From Bacillus sp. ISL-41 (GTDB lineage: Bacteria; Bacillota; Bacilli; Bacillales; Cytobacillaceae): a stretch of 64,000 nt of DNA. Numbering within the stretch: the first letter of the stretch is position 1; each line of letters begins with the position of its first letter. Shown here one piece after another: positions 1 to 8,616 of the stretch. The translations under genes and the position numbers were made by a program. Location of the stretch: positions 62,001-126,000 of the forward strand of contig NZ_JAGGQP010000030.1 in NCBI RefSeq assembly GCF_018613235.1. The letters are read 5' to 3'. The notes under the pieces were generated by a model that made no database searches, was not told where the DNA came from, and saw nothing but the letters and a program-made list of their open reading frames with translations.

Positions 1-42
1 AAAGGTTTATCCTGCAATCAAGGGTAAGCCTTTATTATTTTG
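1..42 (+). terminator. Terminator-like hairpin of the gene left of the window
   Basis: Twelve base pairs, including G-U pairs, form between 1-12 and 22-33 around a 9-nt loop, followed by an A/T-rich tract. The gene it would end lies outside the window, so the strand is inferred from the T-rich side. Confidence 0.45.
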
Positions 43-218
43 ATTCTTGCTTTCATTATCTCCCTACGAATAATTTAATTTTTAATCAGGTTCATAAGCA
101 TAAACACATTTTCTGCAGCATCCTTTAGAATCATATCTTGAAAAACATTTGAAAAAATAGAAATTTTAGAAAAATAACATTATAATAATATAATAGAAAA
201 AAAAGGGGGTACTATTCA

Positions 219-2000
219 ATGTCCAATACATACTCTGAAGTTTGGGACTTAGACGTGTTTTTTGAAGGGGGAAGTGATTCACCCGCATTTGCTGAGCACC
301 TTAAGTCTGCAGGTAAAGATATCGCAAGTTTTAAGAAGGAAGTTGAGAACTGGCAGCCAGCCGACAAGAAAAGCGAGGGAGAAAGGCTTGCGAGTCTTGT
401 TGAAATGTTTGATGGAGCAGCCAGGAAGGTAAGGCAGGCTGGGGCTTTTGTAAGCTGTTTGCATGCTCAGAATACTGCTGATAAAAAAGCCGGACAATTA
501 AAATCGGCAGTCACAGAACTGAGTGCTTCATTGCAAACAGCGCTGACGATCTTTGACCAGAAGCTATCCAGCTTTTCTGAAAGTATTTGGGAGGAGCTTG
601 TCCAGGAAGGATTGCTGCAGGAGCTGCGTTTTGTACTGACAGAGCGACGCGAGCGTGCTGCGGAAAAACTTTCCGAAAAAGAAGAATCCGCAATCAATGC
701 CTTGAGTGTAGACGGATACCATAGCTGGGGCCAGATGTATGACCTACTTGTTGGAAATACGAAAATCAATTATAAAGAGGAAAGTTTATCTGTCGGCCAG
801 GCAGCCAATAAGCTTTCCGATGCTGACCGCTCTGTCCGTAAGGGAATTTTTGCTCAATGGGAAAAAGCCTGGGGAGAGAATGAGGACGCCTTTGCAAAAA
901 CTCTTAACCATCTTGCAGGCTTTCGTTTGAATGTCTATAAACTTCGCGGCTGGGAAGATGTATTGAAAGAGCCGCTTGATATTAACCGGATGAAAAAAGA
1001 AACACTTGATGCCATGTGGGAGGTCATTTCCGACAATAAGGAGCCATTTGTTCAATTCCTGAATCGGAAAGCAAAGCTTCTTGGACTTGAAAAGCTGAGC
1101 TGGTATGATTTAGATGCCCCGATTGGCGGTACCGAGTCTAAAATGTCCTATCAGGAAGGCGCAGAGTTTATCATCGAGAATTTTGAGCAATTTGGCAAGG
1201 AGAAGGCAGACTTTGCTAAGATGGCATTTGAAAACAACTGGATTGAGGCGGAGGATCGCCCTGGAAAGGCTCCAGGCGGATTCCATACCTTCTTCCCTGA
1301 GAGCAGCCAATCCCGTATTTTCATGACTTACTCAGGAACTCCATCAAATGTTTCTACACTTGCACATGAGCTTGGACATGGATTCCACACATATGCGATG
1401 AGGGATTTACACTTGCTGAATCGTAATTATGCGATGAACGTTGCCGAAACTGCCTCTACTTTTGCAGAAATGATTGTTTCTGATGCATCTGTCAAAAACG
1501 CAAAAACAAAAGAAGAGAAACTCAGTCTGTTGGAGGATAAAATCCAGCGTTCTGTTGCACTTTTAATGAATATTCATTCGAGGTTCCTGTTTGAGACAAA
1601 ATTCTACGAAGAACGCAAGCAAGGAGTTGTCACTGCAGAAAGACTGGGTGAATTGATGGAAAATGCACAGACAGAAGCATACGGCGGCGCGCTGGATCAG
1701 TATCACCCATTATTCTGGGCTTCAAAGCTGCACTTCTTTATCACTGGAGTACCGTTTTATAACTTCCCGTATACATTCGGTTACTTATTCTCTCTTGGCA
1801 TTTATGCGATGGCCCAGGAAGAAGGCAAGGGATATGAAGAAAAATATATCGCTCTGTTGAAGGACTCTGCTTCCATGACGGTCGAGGACCTGGCACAAAA
1901 ACACCTGAACGTCGATCTCACGAAAAAGGATTTCTGGGAAAAAGCTGTCCGTATGTGTGTGGAGGATGTCGAGGAGTTTATGGCTCTGATTGAGGAGTAA
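219..2000 (+). CDS. pepF: Oligoendopeptidase F (M3 family)
   Basis: A cytosolic zinc metallopeptidase that cleaves short oligopeptides, for instance those from peptide uptake or protein turnover. The 593-aa product has the M3 signature HELGH at residues 383-387, with a third zinc ligand probably in NVAETAS near residue 410. Length and the N-terminal helical region fit the PepF/M3B group. The ATG follows a strong AAAAGGGGG Shine-Dalgarno. It stands alone: the gene to the left is cut off and pssA on the right is convergent, sharing a bidirectional terminator. The M3 call is firm; the exact substrate range is not visible. Confidence 0.93.
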   Translation: MSNTYSEVWDLDVFFEGGSDSPAFAEHLKSAGKDIASFKKEVENWQPADKKSEGERLASLVEMFDGAARKVRQAGAFVSCLHAQNTADKKAGQLKSAVTELSASLQTALTIFDQKLSSFSESIWEELVQEGLLQELRFVLTERRERAAEKLSEKEESAINALSVDGYHSWGQMYDLLVGNTKINYKEESLSVGQAANKLSDADRSVRKGIFAQWEKAWGENEDAFAKTLNHLAGFRLNVYKLRGWEDVLKEPLDINRMKKETLDAMWEVISDNKEPFVQFLNRKAKLLGLEKLSWYDLDAPIGGTESKMSYQEGAEFIIENFEQFGKEKADFAKMAFENNWIEAEDRPGKAPGGFHTFFPESSQSRIFMTYSGTPSNVSTLAHELGHGFHTYAMRDLHLLNRNYAMNVAETASTFAEMIVSDASVKNAKTKEEKLSLLEDKIQRSVALLMNIHSRFLFETKFYEERKQGVVTAERLGELMENAQTEAYGGALDQYHPLFWASKLHFFITGVPFYNFPYTFGYLFSLGIYAMAQEEGKGYEEKYIALLKDSASMTVEDLAQKHLNVDLTKKDFWEKAVRMCVEDVEEFMALIEE

Positions 2001-2082
2001 TTTTGCTGCCTGAGCAGATTTCCAAACTGGCAATTGATATAGCCTTTTTGAGAGGAATCGCGTCTAAAGCTATAAAACATAC

Positions 2083-2113
2083 AAAAACCCAGCCTTTGTC
2101 AGGCTGGGTTTTT
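2083..2113. terminator. Bidirectional terminator, pepF/pssA
   Basis: A perfect 13-bp stem (2083-2095 with 2101-2113), A-rich on one side and T-rich on the other, lies between convergent genes. Its last bases overlap the pssA stop codon at 2112-2114, so the pssA end is part of the hairpin. Confidence 0.9.
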
Positions 2114-2651
2114 ATACTTTTTTCAGGTTGAAGGGACTGACCATCAGCAGGCTGAGGGTCATCATAATGAACAGGAATGTCTGCGGTGGAAGAAGGGGGA
2201 TGGCCAGGAAGCTCAGTGTTGCCAGCACTCCTGCTGCTGTAATCGGCAATCCTGTGAAATACCCGGTATTCTCGGTGATATTGAATCGTGCCAGGCGGAA
2301 GGCACCGCAGCCTATATAGAAAACGATGAAGAAAGCTCCGGGAGCACCAAAATCGGATAAAATTCCCTGATAGATTAATAGTGCAGGCGCGACCCCGAAT
2401 GATATAATATCACTCATGGAATCCAACTGTTTTCCAAGATCGGATTCGATATTGAGCTTTCTTGCGACCATGCCATCAAAACGGTCAGCCAGGGCAGCTA
2501 TGAAAATCAGTAAAAGGCTTAAATTCAGGTTGCCATTGATGGCAAAGATAATCGCGAATCCGCCTAAAGAAAGATTGGTCAGTGTCAGTAGATTGGCTGT
2601 CTGGGATTTTACTTTCTTAACAGTAGTGTCAAGTACATCATGCAAAAACAT
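2112..2651 (-). CDS. pssA: CDP-diacylglycerol-serine O-phosphatidyltransferase
   Basis: Makes phosphatidylserine from CDP-diacylglycerol and serine in the membrane, the step before Psd. The CDP-alcohol phosphatidyltransferase signature (DG-x2-AR-x8-G-x3-D-x3-D) begins near residue 59 of a 179-aa, largely hydrophobic protein with several membrane segments. I chose the ATG at 2651, which has a GAGGAG Shine-Dalgarno; an upstream in-frame ATG at 2690 has none. It is divergent from psd, which starts 191 bp away, whereas B. subtilis has the two in one operon. PssA of the Gram-positive type is the best call. Confidence 0.92.
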   Translation of the reverse strand: MFLHDVLDTTVKKVKSQTANLLTLTNLSLGGFAIIFAINGNLNLSLLLIFIAALADRFDGMVARKLNIESDLGKQLDSMSDIISFGVAPALLIYQGILSDFGAPGAFFIVFYIGCGAFRLARFNITENTGYFTGLPITAAGVLATLSFLAIPLLPPQTFLFIMMTLSLLMVSPFNLKKV

Positions 2652-2841
2652 ATTTTCACTCCTCATAATCAGAAAAGGGAACTGGCACATTGGGTTATTA
2701 TATAATAATATATAATTCTAAGCTCATTATGCTTTTTCGTAAAGATTTCTTTATAATACTTTTCGGAAATTTTAATCAATTTAAGCAAAACAAACAATCT
2801 ATTCGGTGCAAGCGCATAGATAATTATCGGAGGTAATAGCA

Positions 2842-3633
2842 TTGTTACAATCTATATATCGTCTGCTCATCGAATTGACAAATGGGAAGTGGACTTCAGC
2901 CATTCTTCATAAATTCGCAAAATCCAAAAGCAGCAAAAGGATTATTTCTTCCTTTGCTAAAACGTATAATATCAACCAGGAGGAAATGGAAAAGCCGATT
3001 GGGGAGTATGAAAGTCTCCATCAATTTTTCATCCGGAACCTGAAAGAGGGCTCAAGGAAGATAGATCAGGATTCTCTTTCAGTAGTTAGTCCAGTAGATT
3101 CGGTAATCGAAGAAGTGGGCCAAATTGATGCTGATCATACGATCACGGTAAAAGGGAAGGTCTATTCTATATCCGAAATGCTCGGTAATGACGAAGCGAT
3201 GGCCAGGTATGAGCAGGGAACTTATATGATTTTTTACCTTAGCCCGAGCCATTACCATCAAATTCATAGCCCAGTGACTGGTGAGGTCGTTAATCAGTGG
3301 ACATTGGGAAAGAAGTCTCACCCTGTTAATAAAATGGGATTGAAATATGGAAACTATCCATTGTCTAAAAACTATCGGAAGATAACTGAAATCAAACATG
3401 AAGCGGGTATGGCAGCTGTAATCAAAGTAGGCGCCATGTTCGTCAATTCGATTGAAACAACCCACGACGGGCAGAAGCTGGAGAAAGGTCAACAAATGGC
3501 ATACTTCACCTTTGGTTCAACTGTAGTCTTATTGTTCGAGAAAAATTCCATTGATCTGCTGCCGGAAATCACGCCTCCCTATCATATTAAGTATGGAGAG
3601 AAAATAGGCACATTAAAAAAAGGACAAGACTAA
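2842..3633 (+). CDS. psd: Phosphatidylserine decarboxylase proenzyme
   Basis: Decarboxylates phosphatidylserine to phosphatidylethanolamine at the membrane. The 263-aa proenzyme carries FGST near residues 224-227; in this family the serine of the GST motif (here about S226) becomes the pyruvoyl prosthetic group after self-cleavage. The family more often has LGST. The start is TTG with GGAGG upstream. Together with divergent pssA it makes a two-gene phosphatidylethanolamine module. Confidence 0.93.
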   Translation: MLQSIYRLLIELTNGKWTSAILHKFAKSKSSKRIISSFAKTYNINQEEMEKPIGEYESLHQFFIRNLKEGSRKIDQDSLSVVSPVDSVIEEVGQIDADHTITVKGKVYSISEMLGNDEAMARYEQGTYMIFYLSPSHYHQIHSPVTGEVVNQWTLGKKSHPVNKMGLKYGNYPLSKNYRKITEIKHEAGMAAVIKVGAMFVNSIETTHDGQKLEKGQQMAYFTFGSTVVLLFEKNSIDLLPEITPPYHIKYGEKIGTLKKGQD

Positions 3634-3641
3634 AAGGCGAG

Positions 3642-3667
3642 GGCACAGAATGAATCTGTGCCTTTAG
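3642..3667 (+). terminator. Probable psd terminator
   Basis: An 8-bp stem GGCACAGA/TCTGTGCC (3642-3649, 3655-3662) is followed by a short TTTAG tract just after the psd stop. The T-run is weak. Confidence 0.5.
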
Positions 3668-3705
3668 CCATTTAAAATATTAATGTATACGGCTGCTAAA
3701 ATTGC

Positions 3706-3729
3706 AAAAAAAAAGCCCTTTTAGGGGCT
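3706..3729 (-). terminator. sda terminator
   Basis: On the minus strand a hairpin AGCCCC-taaa-AGGGCT precedes nine T residues immediately after the sda stop codon (3731-3733). Confidence 0.85.
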
Positions 3730-3730
3730 G

Positions 3731-3871
3731 TCAGGATGAGGCTTTAATTCGGTTAGATAATGAACGCCGGTGTATTTCGGTTTCAATCAAACGAATAAAC
3801 TCGTAGCTTAAATTCAACTCTCTTGCTTTAAAATATGACTCGATCAACAGCTCGTCCGACAGTTTACGCAT
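3731..3871 (-). CDS. sda: Sporulation checkpoint inhibitor Sda
   Basis: A 46-aa protein beginning [14 protein letters not shown] and ending KASS. Known Sda folds as a helical hairpin that binds sporulation histidine kinases such as KinA and blocks the phosphorelay when replication has just started or is damaged. The sequence and its place beside yqeG match B. subtilis sda closely. The start at 3871 matches the family; an in-frame ATG at 3880 sits too close to the GGGGGTGA Shine-Dalgarno to be preferred. DnaA boxes lie upstream, as expected for DnaA control. It is easily missed because it is so short. Confidence 0.93.
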   Translation of the reverse strand: MRKLSDELLIESYFKARELNLSYEFIRLIETEIHRRSLSNRIKASS

Positions 3872-3972
3872 TCCAGTCATTCACCCCCAAAAGGATCTTC
3901 TAAAACAGATGCGAATTGCATATAATTGTAAGTTGTTTTGTTCTACCCTTACTTTATCAGAATGAAACTTAG

Positions 3973-3986
3973 AGAACAACTGTTCT
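3973..3986. promoter_or_regulatory. LexA-like palindrome upstream of sda
   Basis: AGAAC-N4-GTTCT resembles the Bacillus SOS box (CGAAC-N4-GTTCG type) but differs at both outer bases, and its spacer is not ideal. It sits 102 bp upstream of the sda start and 2 bp from a DnaA box. LexA binding is a guess. Confidence 0.3.
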
Positions 3987-3988
3987 AA

Positions 3989-4087
3989 TTATCCACAAAC
4001 GGCAGTGGATAACCTGTGATTAATTTGTTTATAAATGGGAAATTATTAATAAAATCAATGTGTATTTTGTGTATAAGGTTATCCACA
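3989..4087. promoter_or_regulatory. DnaA-box cluster upstream of sda
   Basis: Four nonamers fit or nearly fit TTATNCACA: TTATCCACA at 3989-3997 (+), its complement with one mismatch at 4004-4012 (-), TTATACACA at 4068-4076 (-) and TTATCCACA at 4079-4087 (+). sda transcription is known to depend on DnaA in B. subtilis. The region 3872-4291 has no gene; it also holds the yqeG promoter. Confidence 0.8.
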
Positions 4088-4225
4088 GGACTGGAAATGG
4101 TTGGATTTTGTCGAAAAGTTTTTTGAGATTTTTTTAAAAGATTTTGAATACTGGCGAATAGATAGTGTTTTTGTCGACCTTTAGCGGGTTAAATTCTTTA
4201 TTTCTAATCTATTTATATGTTTGTT

Positions 4226-4254
4226 TTGAATACGAGGATAAAATTGGGTATGAT
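4226..4254 (+). promoter_or_regulatory. Sigma-A-type promoter of the yqeG operon
   Basis: TTGAAT (4226-4231), a 17-bp spacer and TATGAT (4249-4254) lie 37 bp before the yqeG start and are oriented toward the operon. Confidence 0.65.
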
Positions 4255-4291
4255 GTTAACGGTATGATAGGAATTTATTTAATGAGGTGTA

Positions 4292-4813
4292 ATGAAATTG
4301 CTAAAGCATTTTTTGCCGGACCAGCATGTGAAAAGTATATTTGAAATCCAGCCTGAGAGCTTAAAGGAAAAGGGCGTAAAGGGCATCATAACAGATCTCG
4401 ACAATACACTCGTTGAATGGGACCGACCGAGTGCGACCCCAAAGCTTATCGAGTGGTTTGATAATATGAGGAAACATGAAATTCTCGTAACGATTGTCTC
4501 GAACAATAATGAAAAAAGAGTCAGGGCATTTTCGGATCCCTTGCAAATACCGTTTATCTTTCAGGCTAGAAAACCAATGACCCGTGCATTTAATAAAGCA
4601 TTAAAACAAATGGGGTTACGCAAAGAAGAAACTGTCGTGATTGGTGACCAGCTTTTAACCGATGTACTTGGCGGAAACAGAAGCGGTTTTCATACGATTC
4701 TCGTTGTTCCGGTTGCACAGACGGATGGGTTTGTGACCAGGTTCAACAGGAAAGTAGAAAGAAGAATTTTAAATTGGTTCAGGAAACAAGGAAAGCTTAA
4801 TTGGGAGGACTAA
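4292..4813 (+). CDS. yqeG: YqeG family HAD-type phosphatase
   Basis: A 173-aa member of the HAD superfamily, subclass IIIA. Motif I is DLDNTL with the catalytic aspartates at about residues 35 and 37; motif II is IVSNN, and the C-terminal acidic motif is VIGDQLLTD. These residues point to a phosphohydrolase on a small phosphorylated substrate, which remains unknown. The gene heads an operon with the ribosome GTPase yqeH 3 bp downstream. The start is an ATG preceded by TGAGGTG. No phosphatidylglycerophosphatase role can be proved from sequence, although related proteins have been proposed for it. Confidence 0.88.
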   Translation: MKLLKHFLPDQHVKSIFEIQPESLKEKGVKGIITDLDNTLVEWDRPSATPKLIEWFDNMRKHEILVTIVSNNNEKRVRAFSDPLQIPFIFQARKPMTRAFNKALKQMGLRKEETVVIGDQLLTDVLGGNRSGFHTILVVPVAQTDGFVTRFNRKVERRILNWFRKQGKLNWED

Positions 4814-4816
4814 GAT

Positions 4817-5920
4817 TTGAGTGAGCAATTTAACTGTACAGGTTGTGGAGTAAAAATACAGACGGAGAAACCAGAGGAATTGGGATATGCCCCGGCATCT
4901 TCATTGGAAAAAGAGGTTGTCGTCTGCCAGAGATGCTTCCGTTTGAAAAATTATAATGAAATTCAGGATGTTAGCCTGACGGATGACGACTTTTTAAAAA
5001 TATTGAATGAACTGGGCAGCAAGGATGCCCTGATTGTCAAGATTGTTGATATTTTCGACTTCAATGGGAGCTGGCTGCCAGGAATCCAGCGTTTTGCCGG
5101 AAAAAACCCAGTATTACTGATTGGCAATAAGGCCGATCTTGTTCCTAAATCGGTCAAGCAGCGGAAATTGATTGACTGGATGAAGAAGGAATCCAGGGAA
5201 CTGGGGCTCAATCCGATTGATGTATCCCTCGTCAGTGCTGCAAAAGGATATAATATCAGGGAAGCTGCTGCGGCAATAGATGAATATCGCAATGGCAAGG
5301 ATGTTTATATTGTAGGCTGTACAAATGTAGGGAAATCTACGTTTATTAACAGGATCATCAAGGAAGTGACAGGGGAAGGAGATATCATCACGACTTCTCA
5401 CTTTCCGGGAACTACCCTTGATATGATAGAAATTCCGCTAGAGGATGGTAAAGCGATTGTTGATACACCAGGTATCATAAACCATCATCAGATGGCGCAC
5501 TACGTGGATAAGCGTGATTTAAAGTTCATTACACCTAAAAAAGAGATCAAGCCGAAGGTATACCAGTTAAATGAACAGCAAACCCTGTTTTTTGGCGGTC
5601 TGGCCCGTTTTGATTATATATCCGGCGGCAGGAGATCCTTCTCCTGTTATGTGCCGAATGAAATCGACATACACCGGACTAAGCTTGAAAAGGCGGATGA
5701 GCTGTATAAGAATCATGCTGGTGAGCTGCTGACACCGCCGCGCCGTGAGCAGATGGATGAATTCCCTGAACTTGTCCGTCATGAGTTCACCATCAAGGAA
5801 GCAAAAACGGATGTTGTTTTTTCGGGGCTTGGCTGGGTAACGGTCAATGACGCAGGCGCCAAAATCGCCGCGCACGTCCCTAAAGGCGTTCATGTTATGC
5901 TGAGAAGGTCACTTATTTAG
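4817..5920 (+). CDS. yqeH: Ribosome biogenesis GTPase YqeH
   Basis: A circularly permuted GTPase needed for 30S subunit assembly. The 367-aa chain begins with a zinc-finger (C7-x2-C10 and C37-x2-C40). The G motifs then appear in permuted order: NKAD near residues 104-107, the P-loop GCTNVGKST near 167-175, and DTPG further on. A C-terminal RNA-binding part follows. TTG is the start, three bases after yqeG, with GGAGG inside the yqeG end. It is co-transcribed with aroE and yhbY, so ribosome assembly and metabolism genes share the operon. Confidence 0.95.
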   Translation: MSEQFNCTGCGVKIQTEKPEELGYAPASSLEKEVVVCQRCFRLKNYNEIQDVSLTDDDFLKILNELGSKDALIVKIVDIFDFNGSWLPGIQRFAGKNPVLLIGNKADLVPKSVKQRKLIDWMKKESRELGLNPIDVSLVSAAKGYNIREAAAAIDEYRNGKDVYIVGCTNVGKSTFINRIIKEVTGEGDIITTSHFPGTTLDMIEIPLEDGKAIVDTPGIINHHQMAHYVDKRDLKFITPKKEIKPKVYQLNEQQTLFFGGLARFDYISGGRRSFSCYVPNEIDIHRTKLEKADELYKNHAGELLTPPRREQMDEFPELVRHEFTIKEAKTDVVFSGLGWVTVNDAGAKIAAHVPKGVHVMLRRSLI

Positions 5921-5986
5921 AGCCATGTAATGGCCGTCATTAAAATGTTACGCGATCCAACTTAAATAGAAAGGGCGGGAGAGGAA

Positions 5987-6817
5987 TTGAAAAAATTGTT
6001 CGGTGTCATCGGTGATCCTATTGCGCATTCGATGTCTCCTGCCATGCACAATGATTTATTCGGGCTTTATGGAATCGATGCTGTTTACCTGCCTTTCCAT
6101 GTAAGCAAAGGGAATCTGGCAGATGCTGTAAAAGGTTTGAAAGCGCTGGGTGTGAACGGATTCAATGTAACCATTCCGCATAAAACAGAGATCATGGCGC
6201 ACCTTGATAAAGTTGATCCACTGGCAAAAGCAATAGGAGCGGTCAACACTGTCAAAAACGAAAATGGCCTTCTGGTAGGCTATAATACGGATGGTCCTGG
6301 CTTTGTTAAAGGGCTTGAATATATGGCTGCTGATCTTGGTTCAAGATCAGCTTTGATTATTGGTGCAGGTGGAGCTTCGAGGGCGATTTACTTTTCGATG
6401 GCCCAGGCAGGAGTTGAGCGAATAGACCTTTATAATCGCACACCTGAAAAAGCTGAGGAACTTGCAGCATCCTGCCCTTTCAAGGTGAATACAAATGTTC
6501 TTGGCCGCAAAGAAGCTGAAAAATCACTGGCTGAATACCAGCTGATCATACAGACAACTTCTATAGGTATGGTGCCAGATACAAAAAGTTTGCCGCTGTC
6601 TCCTGAAAACATAGCCCAAAATACGATAGTTAGTGATATAATTTATAATCCATTGCAAACAGAGTTTTTAAAAGAAGCTTCCAAAAAGGGAGCTGAAATC
6701 CAGAATGGTGTAGGAATGTTTGTTTTCCAGGGAGCGCTGGCTTTTGAAAAATGGACAGGGATTTTTCCTGACGTTTATAGAATGGAAATGAATGTTTTAA
6801 GAAATTTAGGAGGTTAA
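5987..6817 (+). CDS. aroE: Shikimate dehydrogenase (NADP+)
   Basis: Reduces 3-dehydroshikimate to shikimate in aromatic amino acid synthesis. The 276-aa protein shows the substrate-site HSMSP near residue 14, the catalytic lysine in VTIPHK (K66), NTDG with D102, and the dinucleotide-binding loop GAGGA at 126-130. The start is TTG with GGGAGAGG upstream. It lies in the yqeG-yqeM operon, 3 bp ahead of yhbY. Confidence 0.95.
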   Translation: MKKLFGVIGDPIAHSMSPAMHNDLFGLYGIDAVYLPFHVSKGNLADAVKGLKALGVNGFNVTIPHKTEIMAHLDKVDPLAKAIGAVNTVKNENGLLVGYNTDGPGFVKGLEYMAADLGSRSALIIGAGGASRAIYFSMAQAGVERIDLYNRTPEKAEELAASCPFKVNTNVLGRKEAEKSLAEYQLIIQTTSIGMVPDTKSLPLSPENIAQNTIVSDIIYNPLQTEFLKEASKKGAEIQNGVGMFVFQGALAFEKWTGIFPDVYRMEMNVLRNLGG

Positions 6818-6820
6818 CAT

Positions 6821-7114
6821 ATGTTAACAGGTAAGCAAAAACGTTTTTTAAGATCGAAAGCCCATCATCTCACTCCGATTTTTCAAGTTGGAAAAGGTGG
6901 GGTAAATGAAAATATGGTCAAGCAAATCGCAGATGTGCTTGAAGCGAGAGAATTGATCAAGGTTAGCATCCTGCAGAACTGTGATGAGGACAGGGACACT
7001 GTGGCTGAACAGCTTTCCCGCGGTGCCAAAGCAGAGCTTGTCCAGGTAATCGGCAATACAATTGTTTTATATAAAGAGTCCCGAGAAAATAAGCAAATCG
7101 TTCTTCCAAGATAA
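6821..7114 (+). CDS. yhbY: YhbY-family RNA-binding protein (CRM domain)
   Basis: A 97-aa single CRM-domain protein, equivalent to B. subtilis YqeI. The N-terminal LTGKQKRFLRSKAH and the GKGGVN loop are typical. Members bind pre-50S particles, so a ribosome-assembly role is likely by family. ATG with GGAGG, tightly packed between aroE and nadD. Confidence 0.9.
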   Translation: MLTGKQKRFLRSKAHHLTPIFQVGKGGVNENMVKQIADVLEARELIKVSILQNCDEDRDTVAEQLSRGAKAELVQVIGNTIVLYKESRENKQIVLPR

Positions 7115-7132
7115 TTACTGGGAGGTGCCTGT

Positions 7133-7702
7133 TTGAAAAAGGTTGGCATTTTAGGCGGAACCTTCAACCCGCCGCATACCGGACATTTAGTGATTGCAAA
7201 TGAAGTGCTGCATGCCTATGGGCTGGATGAGGTTTGGTTCATGCCGAATCAGGTGCCGCCTCATAAAACAGTGGATGAGCCAATCAGCCAATCAGACAGG
7301 CTGGCTATGCTCGATCTTGCCGTAGCTGATAACCAGCAATTCAGGGTTGAAAAAGCAGAGCTCGACAGAAGTGGTCCATCTTACACGTATGAAACGATGA
7401 AAATATTAAAAGATATGTATAAAGAAATTGACTTTCATTTTATCATTGGCGGAGACATGGTTGAATATCTGCCAAAATGGCATAAAATTGATGAATTAGT
7501 GAAAATGGTCAAGTTTGTCGGTGTCAGCAGACCTTCTTACAGTACAGAAACCTCTTACGATATTCTTTATGCAGAAACACCGCAAATGGACATTTCATCA
7601 AGTATGATTAGAGAAAGAGTAAAGGGTGGAAAGAGCATTCGCTATCTGCTGCCCGATTCTGTCAGGGTTTATATAGAGGAGCATGGCTTATATGGAACGT
7701 GA
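7133..7702 (+). CDS. nadD: Nicotinate-nucleotide adenylyltransferase
   Basis: Transfers AMP from ATP to nicotinate mononucleotide, giving deamido-NAD in NAD synthesis. The 189-aa protein opens with the nucleotidyltransferase motif GGTFNPPHTGH (residues 8-18) and has the second motif SSSMIRERV near the C-terminus. The start is TTG with GGAGGTG. It overlaps yqeK by 11 bp, suggesting translational coupling. Confidence 0.95.
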   Translation: MKKVGILGGTFNPPHTGHLVIANEVLHAYGLDEVWFMPNQVPPHKTVDEPISQSDRLAMLDLAVADNQQFRVEKAELDRSGPSYTYETMKILKDMYKEIDFHFIIGGDMVEYLPKWHKIDELVKMVKFVGVSRPSYSTETSYDILYAETPQMDISSSMIRERVKGGKSIRYLLPDSVRVYIEEHGLYGT

Positions 7703-8258
7703 ACAAGCACTTCAGATTGTGAAGCCGCAACTAACTGAACACCGTTACCAGCATACTCTTGGCGTGATGGAGACAGCCATCAAGCTTGCCGGGAAATATG
7801 GAGCAGATACAAAGAAAGCGGAACTGGCTGCTATTTTTCATGATTACGCTAAATTTCGCCCAAAGGATGAAATGAGGCAGATCATCGAGGAACAAAAAAT
7901 GCCGGCAATCCTGCTCGAGTTTAACAGTGAACTCTGGCATGCGCCAGTAGGAGCGTATCTTGCAGAAAAAGAAGCGGGCATCAATGACAAGGAAATCCTT
8001 GATGCAATCCGGTATCATACATCAGGAAGGATTGGTATGACGCTTCTTGATAAGGTCATCTATCTGGCTGATTATATTGAACCAGGCCGTCATTTTCCTG
8101 GAGTGGACGAAGTCAGGAAGATGGCAGAAGATGATTTGGACATTGCATTGGTCCAATCGATGAAAAATACCATTCAATTTTTAATGAAGAAAAACCAGCC
8201 GGTCTTTCCGGATACTTTCAATGCATACAACAACATCGTACAAAATTCAGGAGGTTGA
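7692..8258 (+). CDS. yqeK: HD-domain phosphohydrolase YqeK (Ap4A hydrolase type)
   Basis: An HD-superfamily metal phosphohydrolase of 188 aa. The ligands are visible as H in HRYQHTLGV, the HD pair in IFHDYAKF, and later H residues in LWHAPVGA and RYHTSGR. Related bacterial YqeK proteins split diadenosine tetraphosphate symmetrically into ADP. I prefer the ATG at 7692 because the GAGGAG Shine-Dalgarno is correctly spaced for it; an ATG at 7683 is only one base away from that site. Fixed position after nadD. Confidence 0.88.
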   Translation: MEREQALQIVKPQLTEHRYQHTLGVMETAIKLAGKYGADTKKAELAAIFHDYAKFRPKDEMRQIIEEQKMPAILLEFNSELWHAPVGAYLAEKEAGINDKEILDAIRYHTSGRIGMTLLDKVIYLADYIEPGRHFPGVDEVRKMAEDDLDIALVQSMKNTIQFLMKKNQPVFPDTFNAYNNIVQNSGG

Positions 8259-8262
8259 TTTA

Positions 8263-8616
8263 ATGAGTGATCGCGAATTATTAATGACAGCGGTAAAAGC
8301 AGCGGATGATAAAAGAGCAGAAGATATTATGGTACTGAACATGAAAGGCATATCATTGATAGCCGATTATTTCATCATTTGCCACGGGAATTCTGATAAG
8401 CAGGTACAGGCGATTGCCCGAGAAATCAGGGAGAAGGCTGAAGAACAGGGACATAGCCTGAAGAGGATGGAAGGTTTTGATGAAGCAAGATGGGTGCTGA
8501 TTGATATCGGTGATGTGGTTGTCCATGTCTTCCACAGAGAAGAGCGAAGCTACTATAATCTCGAGCGCCTATGGGGAGATGCTCCGATCGAAAACGTACA
8601 GAGTGAGTTGAATTAA
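8263..8616 (+). CDS. rsfS: Ribosomal silencing factor RsfS
   Basis: A 117-aa protein of the RsfS/Iojap family. It binds uL14 of the 50S subunit and blocks subunit joining when nutrients run low. The start MSDRELL at 8263 has CAGGAGG upstream; an in-frame ATG at 8221 lies inside yqeK. The conserved EDIMVLNMKGIS and RWVLIDIGDVVVHVF stretches are clear. The stop overlaps the start of yqeM. Confidence 0.94.
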   Translation: MSDRELLMTAVKAADDKRAEDIMVLNMKGISLIADYFIICHGNSDKQVQAIAREIREKAEEQGHSLKRMEGFDEARWVLIDIGDVVVHVFHREERSYYNLERLWGDAPIENVQSELN

